From contig DYJB01000030.1 of assembly GCA_020723365.1 (NCBI GenBank), forward strand, positions 1-20,764: DNA of 20,764 bases. The letters run 5' to 3'. Source of the stretch: Candidatus Aquidulcis sp. Lineage in GTDB: Bacteria; Chloroflexota; Anaerolineae; Anaerolineales; E44-bin32. Positions 1 to 7,679 of the stretch are shown here, piece by piece. The notes below the pieces were generated by a model. That model made no database searches. It was given only the letters and a program-made list of their open reading frames with translations, and was not told the origin of the DNA. The first letter of the stretch is position 1; each line of letters opens with the position of its first letter. A program made the position numbers and the translations under genes.

Positions 1-674
1 CCATCATTGAGCATGGCTCCCCATTCGGGCAGCGAGAGATCGCCGGCCAGGCCGAGGAAGGTCAGCGTGGTCGTGCCCAGGAAGGCCCAGGCGAACTGGG
101 TCGTGATGAGAGAGAGCAGCTCGGCGCGGGCGTTGGGCATCACATGCCGCAGGGCCACCCAGCGCGAGCCCGCCCCCAGCGCCAGCGAGGCGCGCACGTA
201 GTCGCTCCGTCGCGCCGTCAAGAAGGCGGCGCGCGACAGGCGCGCGAAACCCGGGGCGCCTCCCAGGCCCACCGCCAGGGCGATGGTCGCCATGCCGGGT
301 CCCAGCGCCGCCAGGAACATCAGAGCCAGCAGCAGTCCGGGGATGGACAGGAGCGTGTTGGCGGCCCACAGGATCGCCCGCTCCACCCAGCCGCTGCGCA
401 TGGCCGCCGCCAGCCCGGCGGTGCCGCCGGCGAAAGCGGCGAGAGCCGTCGCCAGGATCCCGCTGACCAGGCTGAAGCGCGCTCCGAAGAGCATGCGTGC
501 CAGTAGATCGCGTCCCAGGGCGTCCGTGCCGAGGAGCACACCGGGCGCGGGAGGTGACAGCGGCGCGGCGATGGGCTGGATCGGATCGTGGACGGCCAGG
601 GCAGGCGCCAGGATGGCGGCCAACGCCACCGTTCCCAGCCATGCCACGGCTGCACCAGCCAGGAGTCGCCGCAT
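1..674 (-). CDS. ABC transporter permease, DppC/OppC type (partial, 3' end beyond window)
   Basis: The second inner-membrane permease of an Opp/Dpp-type importer. Reading from an ATG at 674-672, the frame stays open to the left window edge, giving about 224 residues of a protein that should have only a short tail missing. It has an N-terminal membrane helix, then the DppC-typical 'LLGTDALGRDLLARMLFGA' segment near residues 47-65, several further hydrophobic helices, and an EAA-loop region (ASLALGAGSRWVALRHVMPNA, from about residue 162) that contacts the ATPase. It ends in the family-typical 'PEWGAMLNDG'. The start overlaps the stop of the upstream permease gene by one base (TGATG), a sign of translational coupling. 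ATPase genes would be expected to the left of the window. The substrate cannot be read from the sequence. Confidence 0.9.
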   Translation of the reverse strand, partial: MRRLLAGAAVAWLGTVALAAILAPALAVHDPIQPIAAPLSPPAPGVLLGTDALGRDLLARMLFGARFSLVSGILATALAAFAGGTAGLAAAMRSGWVERAILWAANTLLSIPGLLLALMFLAALGPGMATIALAVGLGGAPGFARLSRAAFLTARRSDYVRASLALGAGSRWVALRHVMPNARAELLSLITTQFAWAFLGTTTLTFLGLAGDLSLPEWGAMLND

Positions 675-1630
675 CAGTCGCTCCGCCTCAGCCGCGGATC
701 AAGGAGCATGCTGAGCACGTCTGCGCCGGCGTGGCTGAGGGTGTAGATCAGGGCCGACAAGACCACCAGCCCCTGGGCGACGGGGAAATCGCCCTGCAAG
801 ATTGACGAGACCAGCAGTCGGCCCAGCCCGGGCCGGGAGAAGACCGTCTCGGTGACGACCGTTCCCCCGAAGAGGAAGGCCGCTTCGACCGCGACGAGCG
901 AGATCACCGGGGCGAGCGCCGGACGCAGAGCGTGCCAGATGAGGCGCGGCCCGTGGCGTACCCCTCGAGCCCGGGCGGCGAGCATGAAGGGCGCCGCCAG
1001 CGTCTCCTGCATCCCGGCCCGCACCAGGCGCGCAATCGCGCCACACGACGAGAACCCGAGCACGAGCGCCGGGAGGCCGAGGCCCCGTAGGAGCAGCGCC
1101 GTGGAACTGCCAGGCGGTCCCAGACGGAGCCCAAGCAGGATCGCCAGCACGCCGCTGAAGGCGACTGGCAAAGCCATGGCCAGCCCCGCAACGCCGGCGG
1201 CCACCGGCAGGGTCCGCCGCTGGTCATCGCGAACTGACAGCAGGCCGAGAAGGAAGCCGAGAACGAGGGCCACCATCAGCCCGGCAAGTGCCAGCTGGAC
1301 GGTGTAGGGCATCTGCGCGCCGATGATGCGAGCGACGGGTTGCCCGGTGTACAGCGAGTCGCCCAGATCGGCGCGTGCCAGGCCGGCAAGGAAGCGGGCA
1401 TACTGGTGGAGAAGGGGAAGGTCCAGCCCGAGTTGGTGGCGGAGCGCGGCAGCCTGCTCGGCGCTGGCGACCCCCTGCGCCAGCAGGCTGGCCACCGGAT
1501 CCCCGCCGATCAGCCGCAACGCGAAGAAGGTCAGGCTGACCGCCGCCCAGGCGGTGACCAGGCCGTCGATAGCCCGGCGGCCTGCGGCGGTCAGGAGCCC
1601 AGGCGGAGTTCGATCAGGTGGGGAAACCAT
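674..1630 (-). CDS. ABC transporter permease, DppB/OppB type
   Basis: The first permease of the peptide/nickel/oligosaccharide-type ABC importer, 318 residues, the usual family size. There is one N-terminal helix (about residues 20-45), a periplasmic segment with the family pattern 'ALRHQLGLDLPLLHQYARFL' (about 62-81), and a hydrophobic core of roughly five further helices. The EAA loop lies in the second half (GMQETLAAPFMLAARARGV). The annotated ATG lies 40 bases inside the 3' end of the binding-protein gene; no strong ribosome site was seen there, so coupled translation is likely. The stop overlaps the next start by one base. Gene order (binding protein, DppB, DppC) is the standard one for this family. 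Confidence 0.93.
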   Translation of the reverse strand: MVSPPDRTPPGLLTAAGRRAIDGLVTAWAAVSLTFFALRLIGGDPVASLLAQGVASAEQAAALRHQLGLDLPLLHQYARFLAGLARADLGDSLYTGQPVARIIGAQMPYTVQLALAGLMVALVLGFLLGLLSVRDDQRRTLPVAAGVAGLAMALPVAFSGVLAILLGLRLGPPGSSTALLLRGLGLPALVLGFSSCGAIARLVRAGMQETLAAPFMLAARARGVRHGPRLIWHALRPALAPVISLVAVEAAFLFGGTVVTETVFSRPGLGRLLVSSILQGDFPVAQGLVVLSALIYTLSHAGADVLSMLLDPRLRRSD

Positions 1631-3168
1631 CCCTGGGCCGAGAAGCGCAGGTCGAGCACGCGTGGATTGGCGACGACCAGGTTGACGTAGTCCCGGATCG
1701 GAAGGAGCAGCGCCTGATCGAGGATCAACTGGCCGGCCTCGGCGTAGAGCGAGGCGCGTTTCTCCGGATCCAGCGTCATCTGCGAGCCGGCGAGCAGCAA
1801 GCGGTCGAGATCGGCCGACTGGACGTTGGCCCAGTTGTATGAGCCGCCAGTGGTGAAGAAGGGGCGCAGCAGGTCAGGGTCGGTCCCGAACAAGTTGACA
1901 CCGATGGCGTTGTACTCCCCCGCGACCTGCGCCTCCTTCAGTTGTCCGAAGCTGGCAACCGCCTGCAGGCGGACGCGAATCCCGAGCCGGGACCAGTCCG
2001 CTTGAAGGAGTTGAGCCACCTCGGGATTGTTCCCCCAGGGCGGGACGATGACAACCAGCTCCATCGTCTGGCCATCGCGTGCGCGCAACTTCGTGGCCGC
2101 ATCGATCGTCCAGCCGGCGGCCTCGAGCAGGTTCGCCGCCCGGGCAGGGTCGTAGGCCGGCAATCCAGCGCCGGAAGGGAGGCCGAGGTTGGCGGCGGAG
2201 AGCGGTCCACGCGCCACGGGGGAGGTCGCACCGAAGATCGTCTGCACGATGGCCGAGCGATCAGTTCCCAGGAGCAGCGCCTGGCGGACGGCCAGGTCAT
2301 CGGTAGGCGGCCGGGCCGTGTTGAACAGGAACTGGAGCGGCTGGCCGGGGATGGGCACGGGGTGGAGCGCGAAGCCGCCCTCGCTCGTGAGGCGGGCAGC
2401 ATCCTGAGGCGGGATTTCGCCCACGATATCAGCCTCTCCGCTCTCGAGGGCCAGGGCGCGCGTGGCCGGATCGGTGTAGAAGCGGAAGATGATCGTCTCG
2501 ATCGAGGGGCGCGGTTTCCGGTAGATCCCTGGCGCCCAGGCGTAGTCGGGATTCGCCTGGAGCGTCAGGTGATCGTTGGGCACGTACTCCACGAAGCGGT
2601 AGGGGCCCGTGCCGACCTGGTGGAACTGGTACTCGGGACCCCACTTGCTGAGGGCCGCCGGCGAGGCCATACCGAGGTAGACCTGGGAGAGCGAATCGAG
2701 CAGCGGAGCATAGGGTTCGTCGAGCACGAAGGTGACGGTGAAGTCGTCGACGACGTCGACCCGGTTGAGCGGGCCAAGCATGAAGGCCGCTTTCTGGGAG
2801 TGGTGATCAGGGTTGAGCGTGTAGTCCACGTTGGCGCGCACGGCCTGGGCGTCAAAGCGGGTCCCGTCGTGAAAGCGGACATCGCGGCGCAGCGTGAAGG
2901 TGTACTCCCTGCCGTCCGGAGACACGCTCCAGCGTTCTGCCAGGCCGGGAACGAACGCGCCGGACTCCGCGTCCAGGAAGACCAGCGTGTCGTAGACCGA
3001 AGCGAGCGGTATCCCGAGCTCGGAGGATGCGTTCAGGTGCGGATCCATGCCCGTCGGCGCCAGCGTCAGGCCGTAGACGAGCGTGCCGGCAGGAGCGCTT
3101 GGTCCGCACGCCGCCAGTGCCAGCGCGACGGCCAGCAGGGTACCCAGGAGCACAACCCGTGAACGCAT
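1591..3168 (-). CDS. ABC transporter substrate-binding lipoprotein, family 5 (DppA/OppA type)
   Basis: Extracytoplasmic solute receptor of the importer, 525 residues, normal for SBP family 5. Residues 1-20 form a signal peptide ending in a lipobox (LALAAC, Cys21), so the mature protein should be lipid-anchored outside the membrane. Family hallmarks follow: 'LAPTGMDPHLNASSE' near the N-terminus, 'LAERWSVSPDGREYTFTLR', 'VRFHDGTRFDAQAVRANVDY', and 'VGTGPYRFVEY'. A purine-rich site (AGAGGA) lies about 10 bases upstream of the ATG. The gene follows the ROK kinase after a 13-base gap, and its 3' end overlaps the DppB gene. Members of this family bind peptides, nickel, haem, opines or oligosaccharides; the neighbouring sugar kinase makes a sugar or glycopeptide ligand a reasonable guess, not more. 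Confidence 0.94.
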   Translation of the reverse strand: MRSRVVLLGTLLAVALALAACGPSAPAGTLVYGLTLAPTGMDPHLNASSELGIPLASVYDTLVFLDAESGAFVPGLAERWSVSPDGREYTFTLRRDVRFHDGTRFDAQAVRANVDYTLNPDHHSQKAAFMLGPLNRVDVVDDFTVTFVLDEPYAPLLDSLSQVYLGMASPAALSKWGPEYQFHQVGTGPYRFVEYVPNDHLTLQANPDYAWAPGIYRKPRPSIETIIFRFYTDPATRALALESGEADIVGEIPPQDAARLTSEGGFALHPVPIPGQPLQFLFNTARPPTDDLAVRQALLLGTDRSAIVQTIFGATSPVARGPLSAANLGLPSGAGLPAYDPARAANLLEAAGWTIDAATKLRARDGQTMELVVIVPPWGNNPEVAQLLQADWSRLGIRVRLQAVASFGQLKEAQVAGEYNAIGVNLFGTDPDLLRPFFTTGGSYNWANVQSADLDRLLLAGSQMTLDPEKRASLYAEAGQLILDQALLLPIRDYVNLVVANPRVLDLRFSAQGWFPHLIELRLGS

Positions 3169-3181
3169 GGGGCAGATCCTC

Positions 3182-4129
3182 TCAGAGGTCCCGGGCCAGG
3201 ATCATGGCCCCGATCAGCCCGGCCTCATCGCCAAGCTCCGCCGGGGCGAGCCGCAGCCCCTCCAGGTAGGCCGGATGCATGATGTGGGTTCGCAGGGCCC
3301 GCTCGATGGGTTCGAAGAAGAGCGGGCCGATGAGGGACACGCCGCCCCCCAGGACGATGACTTCCGGATCGAAGGCGTGCACCAGGCTGGCCAAGTGGCG
3401 GCCGATGGCCGATCCGGCCTCCTCGAGCACCGAGCGCGCCAGGGCGTCACCCTGTAGAGCGGCGCGGCCGACATCCTGCGTGGTGACCGCCTCCGGTGCG
3501 CCCTTCAAGCGGCGCAGGGCGGACGGCTCACCTTCCATCAGTCTCCGCCGGGCGGCACGCGCAATCGCCGGCCCAGCGGCCACGGCCTCAAGATGGCCGT
3601 ACTGGCCACAGCCGCAGCGGACGGAGCTGTCTTGCGACTGCATGTGGCCGAGCTCGGCCGCCAGCCCGCGCTTCCCGAGCAGCAGTCGGCCCTCGGAGAT
3701 CACGCCCCCGCCGATGCCGGTCCCGATGGTCAGGTAGAGCAGGTTGCGAGCGCCCCGGCCGGCTCCATACTCCATCTCGCCCAGCGCCGCCAGGTTGGCG
3801 TCGTTGCCAAGGGCAACCGGGCAGCCGAAGAACTCCCGCAGCCGATCTCGCAAAGGGAAATCAAACCATCCGGAGATGTTGGGGGCATCCAGGACGATGC
3901 CGCGGTAGGGGTCGAGGGGCCCTGGCGCGCCGACGCCGATGCGTTCGGGGCGCGTGCCTCCCGGCAGGACGGCCTCGATCGCCTGGACGATGCGATCGAG
4001 GACCGATTCGGCGCCCTGGCCGCTGGGCGTGGGGATCTTGTGCTGCGCCTGCGCCGGCGGTTCCGCATGCGTGTAGTAAGCGGCACGAGTGCTCGTGCCG
4101 CCGAGGTCAACCGCGACAACCGCAGGCAT
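3182..4129 (-). CDS. ROK-family sugar kinase (glucokinase-like)
   Basis: Probable ATP-dependent hexose or amino-sugar kinase, 315 residues from the ATG at 4129. It has the phosphate-1 motif 'AVDLGGTSTRAA' (Asp8), the catalytic base in 'GNDAN' (Asp110), the glycine-rich 'IGTGIGGGV' (135-143), and the ROK zinc site: His162 (ELGHM), Cys172, Cys174 and 'GHLE' (His179, Glu181). The usual third cysteine of CXCGXXGCXE is His179, a replacement that occurs in the family. There is no N-terminal helix-turn-helix, so it is a kinase and not a ROK repressor. The open frame continues upstream antisense to mutS, but homology begins exactly at this ATG and a -10 box lies 6 bases before it. It is the first gene of an operon with the ABC importer, which suggests phosphorylation of an imported sugar. 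Sugar specificity is not assignable. Confidence 0.93.
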   Translation of the reverse strand: MPAVVAVDLGGTSTRAAYYTHAEPPAQAQHKIPTPSGQGAESVLDRIVQAIEAVLPGGTRPERIGVGAPGPLDPYRGIVLDAPNISGWFDFPLRDRLREFFGCPVALGNDANLAALGEMEYGAGRGARNLLYLTIGTGIGGGVISEGRLLLGKRGLAAELGHMQSQDSSVRCGCGQYGHLEAVAAGPAIARAARRRLMEGEPSALRRLKGAPEAVTTQDVGRAALQGDALARSVLEEAGSAIGRHLASLVHAFDPEVIVLGGGVSLIGPLFFEPIERALRTHIMHPAYLEGLRLAPAELGDEAGLIGAMILARDL

Positions 4130-4135
4130 GCGCGC

Positions 4136-4141
4136 AGTATA
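4136..4141 (-). promoter_or_regulatory. Extended -10 promoter of the ROK/ABC operon, apparently leaderless
   Basis: On the minus strand, TATACT (4141-4136) is preceded by TGC, forming an extended -10 (TGnTATACT). Only six bases (GCGCGC) separate it from the ATG at 4129, so transcription should start at or within a base or two of the start codon and leave no room for a ribosome-binding site. No good -35 is visible; the extended -10 may compensate. Confidence 0.7.
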
Positions 4142-4151
4142 GCACAAGTGC

Positions 4152-4180
4152 TTGCAGTTCCGCCCGCGCCGACTTAGAAT
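4152..4180 (+). promoter_or_regulatory. mutS promoter, apparently leaderless
   Basis: TTGCAG at 4152-4157, a 17-base spacer, and TAGAAT at 4175-4180 form a near-consensus housekeeping promoter. The GTG start of mutS is at 4190, nine bases after the -10, so the predicted transcript begins about three bases before the start codon and carries no ribosome-binding site. Confidence 0.7.
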
Positions 4181-4189
4181 GCGCCCGTT

Positions 4190-6745
4190 GTGACCGAGGA
4201 CTTGAGCCCCGTCCGCCAGCAGTACTTGCAGATCAAGCGTCAGCATCCCGACGCGATCGTCTTCTTCCGCTTGGGGGACTTCTACGAGACGTTCGATCAG
4301 GATGCCGAGATCGCCTCGCGCGAGCTCGACATCGTCCTGACCTCGCGCAATGTGGCCAAGGGCATGCGGGTGCCGATGGCCGGCATCCCCTTCCATGCCG
4401 CCGAAACCTACCTGGCGAAGCTGATCGCGCAGGGGCATCACGTTGCCATCTGCGAGCAGGTGGGAACGACGCCCGTGCGCGGGCTCTTCCCGCGCCAGGT
4501 CGTGCGGATCGTGACGCCCGGAACGGTGGTGGAGCCCGGCCTGCTTCCCGGCGATGCCAACAACTACCTGGCGGCCGTCGTTCGGGAAGGCGAGCGTGCC
4601 GGGGTGGCCTACGCCGACGTCAGCACGGGCGAGTTCGCCGCCACCGAGATCTCCGCCCGCGATCCGCGCGCCGCGCTGCGCCTTGAACTGGCCCGCCTGC
4701 GTCCGGCGGAGGTGCTGGTCGCCGAGTCGGCCGCCGCCGACCTGGGATGGGCCGGACACCTGACGGCGCAGCCAGACTGGCGCTTCGAACAGGCCCGCAC
4801 GCACGAGCGGCTTCAGGCGCACTTCCGCACGTCCCCGCTGGCGGCGCGCGCCGCCGGCGCGCTGTTGGACTACCTGGGCGAGACGCAGGAGGCCATCCTG
4901 CCTCTCCTCACGCGCCTCTCGACCTACTCGCTCGACGACTTCATGGTCCTGGACAGCGCCACGCGCCGCAACCTGGAACTGACCGAGACGCTGCGGACCG
5001 GGGACGTGCGCGGTTCGCTGCTCGGCGTGCTGGATGTGACCGTCACACCCATGGGGCGGCGCCTGATGCGAACGTGGCTGGTGGCGCCGTTGCTCGATCG
5101 AGAGCGCATCCAGCGCCGGCATGAGCAGGTGCAGGCGCTGGTTGCCAACGGCATGGCACGCGCCGAAGCGCGCGCCGCGCTGCGGCCCCTGGGCGATCTC
5201 GAACGCCTGGTCAATCGCGCCACGGCCGGCCTGGCCACGCCGCGCGACCTGGCATCCCTGCGCGAGACACTGCGGCGAATCCCCGGCGTGCAGCCGGTGC
5301 TGGCCCTGGTCGGCGGCGGAGCTCTGGAAACCCTCGCAGCGCAGATCGACCCCTGCGAAGCGCTGCTGGCTCTGCTGGAGCGGGCCGTGGTGGATGAACC
5401 CCCGGCGACGCTGGCGCATGTCGGCGTCATTCGGCCCGGGTACGCCGAGCGCCTCGACCGGGTGATGGAGTCCTCCCGGCACGCGCGCGATTGGATTGCC
5501 GGCCTGGAAGCTCTGGAGCGCGAACGCACGGGGATCAAGAGCCTCAAGGTCGGCTACAACCGGGTCTTCGGCTACTACCTGGAGGTGACGCGCGCCAACG
5601 CCGCCGCCGTCCCCGCCGACTACATCCGCAAACAGACGCTGGTGAACGCCGAGCGCTACATCACCCCGGAGATGAAGGAGTACGAGGCTCTGGTCCTGAA
5701 CGCGGAGGAGCGCATTGGCGAGATCGAGGCCGAGATCTTCGGCGAGCTGTGCGAGGAGATCGGCCGGCAGGCGGCGCGCCTGCTGGGAACGGCCCGGGCG
5801 CTGGCACGCCTGGACGTCGTGGCCGCCCTGGCGGACGCGGCCGTTGCCCGCGGCTATGTGTGCCCCGAGATCGTCGAGCAGGACGTGCTCGAGATCCGCG
5901 ACGGGCGGCACCCGGTCGTGGAGGAGTTCCTGCGCGGCGAGCGATTCGTGCCCAACGACGCAGCCTTCGAGGAGGGGGAGTGGGTGCGCGTGATCACCGG
6001 CCCGAATATGGCCGGGAAGAGCACCTACCTGCGGCAGGTGGCGCTGATTGTGCTGATGGCGCAGATGGGCAGCTTCGTGCCGGCGCGGTCAGCCCGCCTC
6101 GGCCTGACAGACCGGATCTTCACGCGCATCGGCGCGCAAGATGAGATCCATGCCGGCCAATCGACCTTCATGGTCGAGATGGTCGAGACGGCCAACATCC
6201 TGCACCATGCCACCCGGCGCAGCCTGCTGATCCTCGATGAGGTTGGACGCGGCACCAGTACCTACGATGGCGTGTCGATCGCCTGGGCGGTCGTGGAGTA
6301 CGTGCACAACCACCCGCGCTTGCGGGCGCGCACGCTGTTCGCCACCCACTACCACGAGCTGATCCGCCTGGCCGAGCTGCTGCCGGGGGTGCGCAACTAC
6401 AACGTGGCCGTGTCGGAGGAGGGGGGCCAGGTCGTCTTCCTTCACCGCATCGCGCCCGGGGGTGCCGATCGCTCGTACGGCATCCACGTGGCCGAACTGG
6501 CCGGGCTGCCGCGGCCGGTCATCCATCGTGCCCAGGAGATCCTGGCGCAGCTGGAAGCGGATGCCGGACAGGTGCGCTCGGAGCGGGCCCCCATCCGCCA
6601 GCTGGCGCTCTTCCCGCAGGACAACCCGCTGCTCAGCGAACTGGAGGCGCTGGATGTGGCGTCTCTGACGCCGCTCGAGGCGCTCAACCGGTTGTTTGAA
6701 TGGCAGCGGCGCTTCGGCCGCGAGCCGGAGCCCCCCGCCGATTGA
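4190..6745 (+). CDS. mutS: DNA mismatch repair protein MutS
   Basis: Recognises base mismatches and small loops and starts mismatch repair in an ATP-dependent way. 851 residues, the full MutS1 length. The mismatch-binding motif is present near the N-terminus (GDFYETF, Phe31-Tyr-Glu33). The ATPase has Walker A 'GPNMAGKST' (604-612), Walker B 'LLILDE' (Asp683-Glu684) followed by 'VGRGTSTYDG', and the family 'FATHYHEL' further on. The core/lever domain holds 'SLKVGYNRVFGYYLEVTR'. The start is GTG at 4190, chosen because the protein begins in register with the family and a promoter -10 lies just upstream. No mutL is in the window. It is divergent from the ROK kinase and convergent with the small membrane protein gene, and shows no truncation. 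Confidence 0.98.
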   Translation: MTEDLSPVRQQYLQIKRQHPDAIVFFRLGDFYETFDQDAEIASRELDIVLTSRNVAKGMRVPMAGIPFHAAETYLAKLIAQGHHVAICEQVGTTPVRGLFPRQVVRIVTPGTVVEPGLLPGDANNYLAAVVREGERAGVAYADVSTGEFAATEISARDPRAALRLELARLRPAEVLVAESAAADLGWAGHLTAQPDWRFEQARTHERLQAHFRTSPLAARAAGALLDYLGETQEAILPLLTRLSTYSLDDFMVLDSATRRNLELTETLRTGDVRGSLLGVLDVTVTPMGRRLMRTWLVAPLLDRERIQRRHEQVQALVANGMARAEARAALRPLGDLERLVNRATAGLATPRDLASLRETLRRIPGVQPVLALVGGGALETLAAQIDPCEALLALLERAVVDEPPATLAHVGVIRPGYAERLDRVMESSRHARDWIAGLEALERERTGIKSLKVGYNRVFGYYLEVTRANAAAVPADYIRKQTLVNAERYITPEMKEYEALVLNAEERIGEIEAEIFGELCEEIGRQAARLLGTARALARLDVVAALADAAVARGYVCPEIVEQDVLEIRDGRHPVVEEFLRGERFVPNDAAFEEGEWVRVITGPNMAGKSTYLRQVALIVLMAQMGSFVPARSARLGLTDRIFTRIGAQDEIHAGQSTFMVEMVETANILHHATRRSLLILDEVGRGTSTYDGVSIAWAVVEYVHNHPRLRARTLFATHYHELIRLAELLPGVRNYNVAVSEEGGQVVFLHRIAPGGADRSYGIHVAELAGLPRPVIHRAQEILAQLEADAGQVRSERAPIRQLALFPQDNPLLSELEALDVASLTPLEALNRLFEWQRRFGREPEPPAD

Positions 6746-6762
6746 GGCGCTCCACGCCCAGG

Positions 6763-6987
6763 CTAGAACAGGCCTCGGATGACGAGCAGGGCGCCGAACA
6801 GAAGCAGCGGCACGCCAACGATAGCCCCCACGACCGTGGCGCTCAGCAGCGCGCCGACCAGGACGAAGACCAGGCCGAGGATGACGGCGACCAGCCGACC
6901 GGTGAGGGCCAGGATCCCGGTGAGCAGCCGCCACAAGGCGACGAAGGGCCACAGGTACCACGGGGTCGGTTTGCGATCAGCGTTCAC
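6763..6987 (-). CDS. Small hydrophobic membrane protein of unknown function
   Basis: 74 residues from a GTG at 6987, with AGGGA about seven bases upstream. A short charged and aromatic N-terminus (MNADRKPTPWYLWPF) leads into two hydrophobic stretches, about residues 19-49 and 51-73, so it is probably a small integral membrane protein with two helices. I do not recognise a family. It is convergent with mutS (17 bases between the two stop codons) and stands alone on its strand. The composition is plainly coding: hydrophobic blocks are uninterrupted and the start is plausible. No function is proposed. Confidence 0.72.
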   Translation of the reverse strand: MNADRKPTPWYLWPFVALWRLLTGILALTGRLVAVILGLVFVLVGALLSATVVGAIVGVPLLLFGALLVIRGLF

Positions 6988-7055
6988 ATTGTCCCTTTCT
7001 GCAGATGATGCTGAAGGTCACGGCACCGGGCGGCGGAATCCCGCACGCCAGCCAC

Positions 7056-7061
7056 AGAATA
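7056..7061 (-). promoter_or_regulatory. Possible extended -10 for the small membrane protein gene
   Basis: Minus-strand TATTCT preceded by TGG (TGnTATTCT), about 69 bases upstream of the GTG at 6987. No matching -35 is visible, so this is a weak call. Confidence 0.35.
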
Positions 7062-7149
7062 CCACGCCGGGCGAGGGATTCCGTGAAGCCGGCCTGACCG
7101 GCGGCTGACGAAGGGTCGCATGCCGGGCGCCGCGCCAGCGGAAATGGTC

Positions 7150-7178
7150 TTTACACCGGCGCGGATGCGTGCTAAACT
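7150..7178 (+). promoter_or_regulatory. Promoter of the cold-shock protein gene
   Basis: TTTACA at 7150-7155, an exact 17-base spacer, and TAAACT at 7173-7178. Transcription should start near 7185, giving a 5' leader of about 158 bases before the ATG at 7343. The remaining sequence between 6988 and 7149 shows no gene; apart from the weak minus-strand -10 at 7056-7061, I see nothing in it. Confidence 0.7.
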
Positions 7179-7184
7179 GCGGAA

Positions 7185-7342
7185 CTGTAGGTTGCGCGTG
7201 TAGTTCAGTCAGGAAGTCGAAAGACCACGGCCTGAGCGAACGCATGCTCGGGCCGTGTTGGCAAGAACCGGGAAACCGGGAGCCCGACCGCTGACGAACG
7301 AAGCAAGCGCCTAACACCCATTTGCCCGAAGGAGGCAGGTCC
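7185..7342 (+). promoter_or_regulatory. Long structured 5' leader of the cold-shock mRNA
   Basis: Three hairpins are visible in order. First, GTC-GAAA-GAC at 7216-7225. Second, a 12-base-pair stem at 7226-7237 paired with 7246-7257, perfect apart from one G-U pair, with an 8-base loop. Third, CCGG-GAAA-CCGG at 7268-7279. Two of the loops are GNRA tetraloops, and the first two helices abut directly. A weak closing pairing is possible between GTTCAG (7203-7208) and bases around 7291-7299. The Shine-Dalgarno GGAGG follows at 7331. Long structured leaders are known regulators of cspA-type genes in enterobacteria; whether this one senses temperature is an inference. I could not match it to a known riboswitch class. 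Confidence 0.55.
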
Positions 7343-7552
7343 ATGGCAGAGCGTGTTGTCGGCACCGTGAAGTGGTTCAACAGCGGCAAGGGCTACGGCT
7401 TCATCGCCCGTGAGGGCGGCCCCGACGTCTTCGTCCACTTCACGGCGATTTCGGCCGAGGGTTTCCGCACGCTGGAAGAGGGTCAGAAGGTCGAGTTCAC
7501 CATCGAGCAAGGCCAGAAGGGCCCGCAGGCCAGCAACGTCGTCCTGATCTAA
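7343..7552 (+). CDS. Cold-shock domain protein (CspA family)
   Basis: A 69-residue single cold-shock domain that binds single-stranded RNA or DNA and acts as an RNA chaperone. It carries RNP1 'KGYGFI' (16-21) and RNP2 'VFVHF' (29-33), with the usual start (VVGTVKWFNSGKGYGFI) and end (GPQASNVVLI). The ATG at 7343 was chosen because a strong GGAGG lies at 7331-7335; an in-frame TTG at 7322 would put that site inside the gene. It is monocistronic, with its own promoter, a long leader and a strong terminator just after the stop. Confidence 0.97.
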   Translation: MAERVVGTVKWFNSGKGYGFIAREGGPDVFVHFTAISAEGFRTLEEGQKVEFTIEQGQKGPQASNVVLI

Positions 7553-7569
7553 TCCGACATCGACCGCCC

Positions 7570-7597
7570 GCGCCCCGCCCCCGGCGGGGCGCTTTGA
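7570..7597 (+). terminator. Rho-independent terminator of the cold-shock gene
   Basis: A perfect 10-base-pair GC stem (GCGCCCCGCC at 7570-7579 with GGCGGGGCGC at 7583-7592), a 3-base loop, then TTTGATT. It starts 17 bases after the stop codon. The T run is short, but the stem is very strong. Confidence 0.8.
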
Positions 7598-7613
7598 TTC
7601 CGGGAAGGAATGC

Positions 7614-7631
7614 CGGGCGGCACGCCGCCCG
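7614..7631 (-). terminator. Inverted repeat, possible terminator of the zinc-ribbon gene
   Basis: CGGGCGGC (7614-7621) and GCCGCCCG (7624-7631) form a near-continuous palindrome with two central bases, about 50 bases downstream of the minus-strand gene's stop. On that strand it is followed by a pyrimidine-rich ATTCCTTCC, not a true T run, so the call is tentative. Confidence 0.35.
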
Positions 7632-7679
7632 CCGGATGGGCGGGCCGGCGCGGGCGCAAGGTGGGCATGCGCCGCGCCG

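Noticed and set aside
1942..3162. 406-residue plus-strand open frame opposite the binding-protein gene.
   Set aside because: Antisense to a complete family 5 binding protein with signal peptide; no pattern in the translation.
4130..5911. Long minus-strand open frame continuing upstream of the ROK kinase through mutS.
   Set aside because: It is antisense to mutS; its translation is Gln/Arg/Gly-rich with no family pattern, and ROK homology starts exactly at 4129. High GC content makes such open antisense frames common.
7322..7342. Upstream TTG start for the cold-shock protein.
   Set aside because: It would place the strong GGAGG ribosome site inside the coding region and add a non-family N-terminus.
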